This document shows, one piece after another, positions 58,376 to 64,000 of a stretch of DNA of 64,000 nucleotides. Position 1 is the stretch's first letter. Every line of letters starts with the position of its first letter. This DNA is from Acidobacteriota bacterium. GTDB lineage: Bacteria > Acidobacteriota > Terriglobia > Bryobacterales > Bryobacteraceae. The notes under the pieces were generated by a model. The model was not told the DNA's origin. It did not search any database and was given only the letters and a program-made list of their open reading frames with translations. The DNA is taken from the NCBI GenBank assembly GCA_018268715.1, contig JAFDVZ010000007.1, positions 728,106 through 792,105 on the forward strand, in the 5' to 3' direction. The translations under genes were made by a program, and so were the position numbers.

Positions 58376-61300
58376 AGGATCACCAATTCATGCGCTTTTC
58401 TTCGTTTCTACTTCTCACCCTGGCGGCTGCCGGCGCGTTCGCCGCCGGTCCGCAGAAAGCCGACCTGTGGAGGACGGCCGAAGGGCTGGCCTTCGAGCCG
58501 AACCGGGGCCAGTTGGCGGGCGAGACCCGCTACTTCTCGCGGACCGCGAACGGGATCGTGTTCCTCGACGCCCGCGGGTTCGCGTTGACGCGTGGGGGCT
58601 CCACCCTCCGCTTCGAACTGGCGGGCGGCAACCCGGGCGGTGAGTGGATTCCGGAAGATGCGCGCGAGAGCACGGTGTCGTACTTCGTGGGGCGCGATCC
58701 GGAGAAGTGGGTCCGCGATGTACCGCGTTACCGGCGGTTGACGCGCCGGGGCGTCTATCCGGGCATCGATCTAACCTTCTACGGCGCCTCGAACCAGCTT
58801 GAATACGACTTCATCGTGGCGCCCGGCGCCGATCCCTCGCGCATCCGGATCCGCGTGCAGGGCGCACGGAGGCTGAGCATTACGCGAGAGGGCGAGTTGA
58901 TGGTCGAGACCGCGAACGGCGCGGTGCGGCAGCACAGGCCCGTCCTCTTTCAGACGAGGCGGGACGGGGGACGGCGTAGCGTGGACGGCGCGTTCCGGTT
59001 GACCAGCGCGCATGAGGCCGGCTTTACGGTAGGCGCATACGACCGGAGCCTGCCGCTTTCGATCGACCCCGTGCTCGATTCGTCGACGTATTACGGCGGC
59101 AGTGGAGACGACAAGATTGTGGCTACCGATGGAACGAACGTGGTTGGCGTCACGACCTCCATTGACCCGCCGGGCGGATTCAGACGGTCCCAAGGGGCCG
59201 ACGTGTTCATACGCTTCGGCTACCAGACGTTCATCTACGGAGGCTCCGGCGACGACCAGGCCACAGGCGCCTATTTCAATTCGCAGTACGGCGGGGGCGT
59301 AGTGGTAGCCGGCTTCACCAACTCTACCGACCTGCCGACGAATGCGAGCGTTTTGACCAACGGGTACTCGCCAGCGAGCGTCTGGCAGCCCGACTACGCC
59401 GGCGGGGCCACCGATGGATTCGTCATCGTGGTCCGTCCCGTCCAGACGCAAGGCAACAGTCTGCAGCCGTGGATTTCCTACTACGGCACGGCGGGGGACG
59501 ACCGGATCAACGCGGTCGCCGGCTTCTCCTACGGCTCCGCATTCGCTCTGGCTGGTTCGACGAATGGGACAGGGTTGCCGTCGTCGCTTAACGATGACCG
59601 CCTGGTAGGGCCGGGCGGGGGACTCGACGGGTTCGCCGTCTGGTGCGGTCTCAGCTCTTTCTCGAACCCGAGCGTGCAATATGTGACGCGCTTTGGAGGC
59701 TCCGGCGACGATGTTGCATTGGCCGTGGCGGCGACTTACGACGGGTTCTATGTCGCTGGCGCGACGCAGTCCTCCGACTTCCCGCTGGTGAACGCCGCGA
59801 ATTCCGGGAGATCGGGCGCCTCGGATGCATTTGTGATCAAACTGGGGCTTGGTGCGCCGGGATTGGCGGAGATGGCGGGCACGTTGTTCGGCGGCGGCGG
59901 CGAGGATCGCGCGACCGGGCTATTACTGACAGCCGATCCGGCTCTGTACGTCGCGGGAGTTACATCCTCGGGGGACCTGCCCACGGTGAACCCGGTACAG
60001 GCGAAGTTCGGCGGCGGACCATCGGACGCGTTTCTCGCGAAGTTTCCGCTGGATCTCTCCCGGACGCTTGCCGCCACTTATATTGGCGGATCGGCGGCGG
60101 ACGAGGCGACGGGGTTGGCGGGCGACACCCTCGGAAACCTGTTCCTGGCCGGTTGGACGTCGTCCACCGACTTCCCGGTTCGCGACGCGTTTCAGCCCCA
60201 GTATGGGGGCGGCCCCGATGACGGCTTTCTGGTGCATCTCGACGCCGGCGGCGGGGTGTTGCAGTCCACGTATTTCGGGGGAACGGGCAGCGATCGCATC
60301 CTCTCGGTGTACGCCCCCTCTGGACCTAGCGCCGTGGTTGTGGGCCAGACCACTTCCGCCAACCTGCCGCTTGAATCTCCGTCGCAAGATACGCTCAAAG
60401 GGGCGAGCGATGGATTCACCGCCAAAATCGCGACCACCGTCATCACCGCCGCGCGCGCTTACACCGGTAAGGACCTGCGCGTCTGGACGCCGGTGTCGAC
60501 CGGGCGCAGCGGTTCCTCCGCCCCGGTCGTGACGGTCGCCAGTAGCGATCCTTCGGTGGTTCAAGTCGCGGCCGGCGATTCCGACGCCGGTCAAGCCTCG
60601 ACCCAGCTTCCAGCGCACGCCAGCGGATTTTACGCCGATTGTCTGTCGGATACTTCAGGCGCCGATGTATCGATTTCGGCGCCGGGCTATCCGGCGCGAA
60701 CCATCCGTGTGGACTGCGCTCCCGCCGTCATCTTCTCCTACGGTCCGGGCAATCCGCCCACACTCCGTCTCTGGGCCGGTCAGGGCCAACTGTCCTTCCA
60801 GGCCGGCGCGGTGGATCCACGCGATCCGGCGAAGTCATGGACGGCCATGTTGCGGCCGGGTGTGACGGCGCCGGTTGTGACAATCTCGAACGCTACTCCG
60901 GCGGTGGCGGCTGTGTCGAGCGACATGGTCAACGTGAACGGCTACGCCGCGATTACGGGGGTCTCCGTGGGGACAGCCGAGTTGTCGTTCTCCGCGCCGG
61001 GCTTCACGATCCGTCCCGCGACGATGTCGATTGCGGTGAAGGGGGCATTGAATCTCCAGGCCGGGACCTCGGTCCCGGTGGGGTTTCAGGCCGGATGGAG
61101 CCTGGGATATTTTATTCCGCCGGCCGGCGCAGTGGTCACCGTCACCAGCCAGGACCCGTCCAAGCTGCTGATCTCCACGAACTCCACGCAGGCGGGAGCA
61201 GCCAGCGTGTCCCTTGCGCTTTCTGGCAACAACGGCGTGTACCTGCAGGGGATCGCAATGGGCGATTCACAGGTCACCTTCGCCATCCAGGACCAACCCG

Positions 61301-64000
61301 CCGCCCAGATGAGCGTTCATGTGGGGACGCCGGGAACGACAGTGAGTCTCCCCGCCTATGGAGTCCTGCGAAGCCTGGAGGCCGGGCAATCCGGCAGCGT
61401 CAGGGTCCTGTTCACGGTGGACGGCGTCAGCGGCAGCTTCCTGCCAAATCCCGGAACGGTCTTCGACTTATCGCTTACCTCCGCGAACCCGGCGATTGCG
61501 ACGGTGAGCCCCGATGTGGTTCACGTGGACTGGAATTCTGTGTTCCCGAGTTTCGCAGTGACCGGCGCCGCCGAAGGCAGCACGTCACTGGCTCTTCACG
61601 CGCCGGACGGGCTGGCGCTCTCGAACGCCGCCAGCCAGATTCCGGTGACAGTGGTAAAGAAGGCGGTGCGCATGGATGGCGTCGACCTGGGCAAGGACCT
61701 GGCAGCCCAGATGAGGATCTACCTTCCCGCTGCCGCTGCCGCCAACGTGAAGTTGTCCAGCAGCAACCCGGACCTTGTCCTGCTGTCGGAGGTCGCTTCG
61801 GTCCAGGGACAGGCAACGCTCTCCGGCAAGACGTCCCAGGGGGTGAACAAGTACTCATTCTGGGTCCAGGGTCTGGCGGCGGATGGCCAGGCGACGATCA
61901 CCGCCGAGGTGGACGGCTACGACGCTGTCAGGGCGACCGTTACTCTCGGTCCGTCGGGCTTTGGCTGGACTGTGGACACTTACCAGGCAGCGTTGTATAC
62001 GCCGTCCGCCGGGACCGTGTCCGTGACGCCGTTCGTCCTCGACCGCGCCACGCTGCTTCCGATTGCGGCACAGTCCCTGCGCGCCGGCGTCACGGCAGCC
62101 CCCCAGGCGGTGAGTTCGGATCCGGGCATCATCACGGTGGCTCCGTCGAGCTACTCGACCACGACCTTTTCAGTGACCGCGAAGAGTTCGGGGACCGCAG
62201 TGCTCACACTCACGGAACCCGAGGGATTCACTACCCCCGCGGCCCGTCGCCAATTGACGGTGACAGTGTCGAAACCGGTCCTCACGGTTTCCGGCCTTTC
62301 GGTGGCGAACGGAAGCCAGGCGCTTGTGCGGTTCGACAACTCCCTGTACAACGTCAACCAGCCGTTGACGGTCACCAGCACCGATCCCTCCCGCCTGGTG
62401 CTGTCGAGTGATCCGAATGTGTTAGGGGGCGCGTCTGTCACGGTCACTTCCGTGAACTCGGCGGTCTACGCGCAGGCGCTGGCCGGCGATGGTTCCGTGA
62501 GAGTGGTCGCGTCGGCGCCGACGTTCGACGACGGATCGGCGGTGTTCACCCTGACTCCCAGCGGGTTCGGAGTATCCGTTAGCACCGAAGGATACCCGCC
62601 GCCGGCGGTCGCGGACAAGGGACGCTATCTGACCACGACTCAATCGGCCAAGACCAAACTGCGCCTGTTTCTGTACTCGGTGCAAGGCAGCGGCGTTTCT
62701 CAGGTGACGCCACGGCCCGGGCTCGGCTCCGTGACGCTTTCGGTGGACAGTTCCGACAGCAACGTGGGGGTGATCACCGGAAGCCCGATCACCATCCAGC
62801 CAAGTTCGCCCAACTATAACTACAACCCGGCTTCGGTGGACTTCGTCCCCGCCGGCGCGGGCTCCACGACGGTTACAGTGACTCAGCCGCCGGGGTACAC
62901 CGCGCCCGGCGTCGCCGCCAGAGTCCAGTTCGAGGTCAGCCTGCCGGGGTTCCAGGTCAACGACGTCGTGGCGGCCAAGGATACGATGACGTCCGCCGCG
63001 GTGACGCTGGGGCAGACGGTTTCGCCGCAGCAGGCGAATCTTCCGGTCACGATCACGAGTTCCGACCCCACGCGGGTGTTGTTGAGCCTGGACCGCAATT
63101 CTCCGCCCGGCCCGTCCGTCACGCTGACGCTGGTGGCGCGCAGTTCCTCCGCCGGGCCCGTGCTGATTCACGCCCTGGGCGCGAGCGGGGTCGTGCCGGT
63201 GACGATCAGCGCTCCCGGGTTTGCCACCGCTACGCTCAAAGTAACGCTGGCGGACTTGGGATTTGTCTTCTCCGACATATATTCCGGCACGATCGAGGCG
63301 CCGATTCAGGCCGGGGCGAAGACGCTGGGAATCATCCCGGCGATTGTGCAATCCGCGACGAACTTCACGACGGGGGGCTTCGAGATCCGGCCGGGCGCCC
63401 CGGACATCGCGGTGAATGTCCAGTCATCGGATCCGTCGGTAGTGACGGTCGACCCCGCGGCGGTGGTTTTCAAAGCCGGGTCGGCCCGCATGGACATCAA
63501 GTACACGCCGGTGAGTCCGGGGACGGCCACGCTGACGCTCGCGGCTCCATCCGGCTATGTAGCGCCGGCGGCGCGAGCGCAGGTTTCGATTCACTCGACG
63601 CCGGCCGCCCTCAACTTCTCCCTGGCGAACGGTGGGAGCATCGGGCGCGACCTGCAAGTTTCGGGGAGTATCACCAGTTCCGGGGGATGGTCCCGTTCGA
63701 CCGTGCTGACGGTGACTTCGAGCGACCCATCGGCGTTGCTCCTCTCACCGGACGCCACCACGCCCGGGTCGGGGCAGATCACTATCACGCCCGGTTCCGG
63801 CGGAGCCAACCTGTGGCTGCAATCGCTCGCCGGCGACGGAACGGCGACTGTCACGGTGACCGCGGACGGTTACCAGAGCGGGGCGGCCAAAGTAACCCCG
63901 ACCCCGTCGGCGGCTGTGTTCGCGACAACCGATACGCAGAACGTGCTCACCACAGCAGGCGCCCAGAAAGCGTCGATCTGGCTGACCTCGCTGGATCCGG
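58372..64000 (+). CDS. Giant secreted SBBP-repeat/Ig-like protein 2, C-terminus outside window
   Basis: At least 1876 codons, open to the right edge. ATG 58372 overlaps the stop of the previous giant gene (ATGA); ATG 58390, with AAGGA 10 bases upstream and a clean signal peptide ('MRFSSFLLLTLAAAGAFAAG'), is as likely. The same architecture as its neighbour follows: N-terminal domain ('AFEPNRGQLAGETRYFSRTA', 'VRDVPRYRRLTRRGVYPGID'), SBBP blades up to about 60430 ('STYYGGSGDDKIVATDG', 'SSTDFPVRDAF'), then Ig-like modules ('AYTGKDLRV', 'GVDLGKDLAAQ', 'LTVTSTDPSRLVLSS'). It is a diverged tandem duplicate rather than a recent copy. Function unknown. Confidence 0.87.
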   Translation, partial: MKDHQFMRFSSFLLLTLAAAGAFAAGPQKADLWRTAEGLAFEPNRGQLAGETRYFSRTANGIVFLDARGFALTRGGSTLRFELAGGNPGGEWIPEDARESTVSYFVGRDPEKWVRDVPRYRRLTRRGVYPGIDLTFYGASNQLEYDFIVAPGADPSRIRIRVQGARRLSITREGELMVETANGAVRQHRPVLFQTRRDGGRRSVDGAFRLTSAHEAGFTVGAYDRSLPLSIDPVLDSSTYYGGSGDDKIVATDGTNVVGVTTSIDPPGGFRRSQGADVFIRFGYQTFIYGGSGDDQATGAYFNSQYGGGVVVAGFTNSTDLPTNASVLTNGYSPASVWQPDYAGGATDGFVIVVRPVQTQGNSLQPWISYYGTAGDDRINAVAGFSYGSAFALAGSTNGTGLPSSLNDDRLVGPGGGLDGFAVWCGLSSFSNPSVQYVTRFGGSGDDVALAVAATYDGFYVAGATQSSDFPLVNAANSGRSGASDAFVIKLGLGAPGLAEMAGTLFGGGGEDRATGLLLTADPALYVAGVTSSGDLPTVNPVQAKFGGGPSDAFLAKFPLDLSRTLAATYIGGSAADEATGLAGDTLGNLFLAGWTSSTDFPVRDAFQPQYGGGPDDGFLVHLDAGGGVLQSTYFGGTGSDRILSVYAPSGPSAVVVGQTTSANLPLESPSQDTLKGASDGFTAKIATTVITAARAYTGKDLRVWTPVSTGRSGSSAPVVTVASSDPSVVQVAAGDSDAGQASTQLPAHASGFYADCLSDTSGADVSISAPGYPARTIRVDCAPAVIFSYGPGNPPTLRLWAGQGQLSFQAGAVDPRDPAKSWTAMLRPGVTAPVVTISNATPAVAAVSSDMVNVNGYAAITGVSVGTAELSFSAPGFTIRPATMSIAVKGALNLQAGTSVPVGFQAGWSLGYFIPPAGAVVTVTSQDPSKLLISTNSTQAGAASVSLALSGNNGVYLQGIAMGDSQVTFAIQDQPAAQMSVHVGTPGTTVSLPAYGVLRSLEAGQSGSVRVLFTVDGVSGSFLPNPGTVFDLSLTSANPAIATVSPDVVHVDWNSVFPSFAVTGAAEGSTSLALHAPDGLALSNAASQIPVTVVKKAVRMDGVDLGKDLAAQMRIYLPAAAAANVKLSSSNPDLVLLSEVASVQGQATLSGKTSQGVNKYSFWVQGLAADGQATITAEVDGYDAVRATVTLGPSGFGWTVDTYQAALYTPSAGTVSVTPFVLDRATLLPIAAQSLRAGVTAAPQAVSSDPGIITVAPSSYSTTTFSVTAKSSGTAVLTLTEPEGFTTPAARRQLTVTVSKPVLTVSGLSVANGSQALVRFDNSLYNVNQPLTVTSTDPSRLVLSSDPNVLGGASVTVTSVNSAVYAQALAGDGSVRVVASAPTFDDGSAVFTLTPSGFGVSVSTEGYPPPAVADKGRYLTTTQSAKTKLRLFLYSVQGSGVSQVTPRPGLGSVTLSVDSSDSNVGVITGSPITIQPSSPNYNYNPASVDFVPAGAGSTTVTVTQPPGYTAPGVAARVQFEVSLPGFQVNDVVAAKDTMTSAAVTLGQTVSPQQANLPVTITSSDPTRVLLSLDRNSPPGPSVTLTLVARSSSAGPVLIHALGASGVVPVTISAPGFATATLKVTLADLGFVFSDIYSGTIEAPIQAGAKTLGIIPAIVQSATNFTTGGFEIRPGAPDIAVNVQSSDPSVVTVDPAAVVFKAGSARMDIKYTPVSPGTATLTLAAPSGYVAPAARAQVSIHSTPAALNFSLANGGSIGRDLQVSGSITSSGGWSRSTVLTVTSSDPSALLLSPDATTPGSGQITITPGSGGANLWLQSLAGDGTATVTVTADGYQSGAAKVTPTPSAAVFATTDTQNVLTTAGAQKASIWLTSLDP

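Noticed and set aside
60639-62411. 590-codon plus-strand frame
   Set aside because: Shifted frame inside the second giant gene; Gly/Arg-rich and without signal peptide or domain.
51863-64000. Possible CRISPR or short tandem DNA repeats in the giant genes
   Set aside because: The repeats are at protein level, about 210-235 residues per pair and well diverged; no short regular DNA repeat-spacer pattern exists.

Overview
The window reads as chromosomal DNA of a GC-rich Gram-negative soil bacterium, most likely Acidobacteriota of the Bryobacterales/Solibacter type. This is inferred from gene content only: one-component winged-helix/beta-propeller sensors, PadR-coupled membrane proteins, giant SBBP-repeat surface proteins, many Tat-exported enzymes of sugar metabolism, a GH116 enzyme and outer-membrane protein signatures. 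No rRNA, tRNA or CRISPR array was seen.

Layout. 1-1613: partial TIR-NB-ARC (STAND) protein running off the left edge. 2093-6885: housekeeping and small-enzyme genes (PAP2, VOC, EcsC, Tat aldo/keto reductase, TlpA-type thioredoxin, acyl-CoA thioesterase, outer-membrane barrel). 6958-11430: tightly overlapped operon of amidohydrolase, SPL-like radical SAM protein, ALDH7-type dehydrogenase and metallo-beta-lactamase-fold hydrolase. 11431-16304: thioredoxin-like protein, orphan chemoreceptor, Tat-exported GH116. 16461-19609: rpoN-hpf-rapZ. 19652-25786: serine hydrolase, aspartic protease, winged-helix/propeller sensor, two metallophosphatases. 25846-30515: PfkB kinase, GT-C glycosyltransferase, a DapF homologue with both catalytic cysteines replaced by serine, UDP-sugar dehydrogenase. 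30578-33708: universal stress protein, small secreted protein, ABC-2 exporter. 33754-39730: sugar-use operon (glycosidase-like protein, sodium symporter, URO-D-like protein, Tat-exported enolase-superfamily enzyme). 39762-43995: small membrane proteins and a PadR-controlled ABC exporter. 43934-49314: plastic region with a broken hicBA pair, an esterase fragment next to a perfect palindrome, an IS21 relic and an mqsRA operon whose toxin is frameshifted. 49315-51478: second PadR operon ending in an esterase-fold protein without catalytic Ser or His. 51863-64000: two overlapping giant secreted SBBP/Ig-like proteins, the second running off the right edge.

Regulation. Many start codons sit exactly 6 nt (others 7-8 nt) after a recognisable -10 hexamer, which implies widespread leaderless transcription; genes inside operons instead carry Shine-Dalgarno sequences or 1-4 nt stop/start overlaps. 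Both PadR genes, mqsRA and the stress-protein gene have clear palindromes over their promoters. Four convergent gene pairs have stop codons that abut with no base between them.

Features rest on reading the sequence and on recalled family knowledge. No database search was run.
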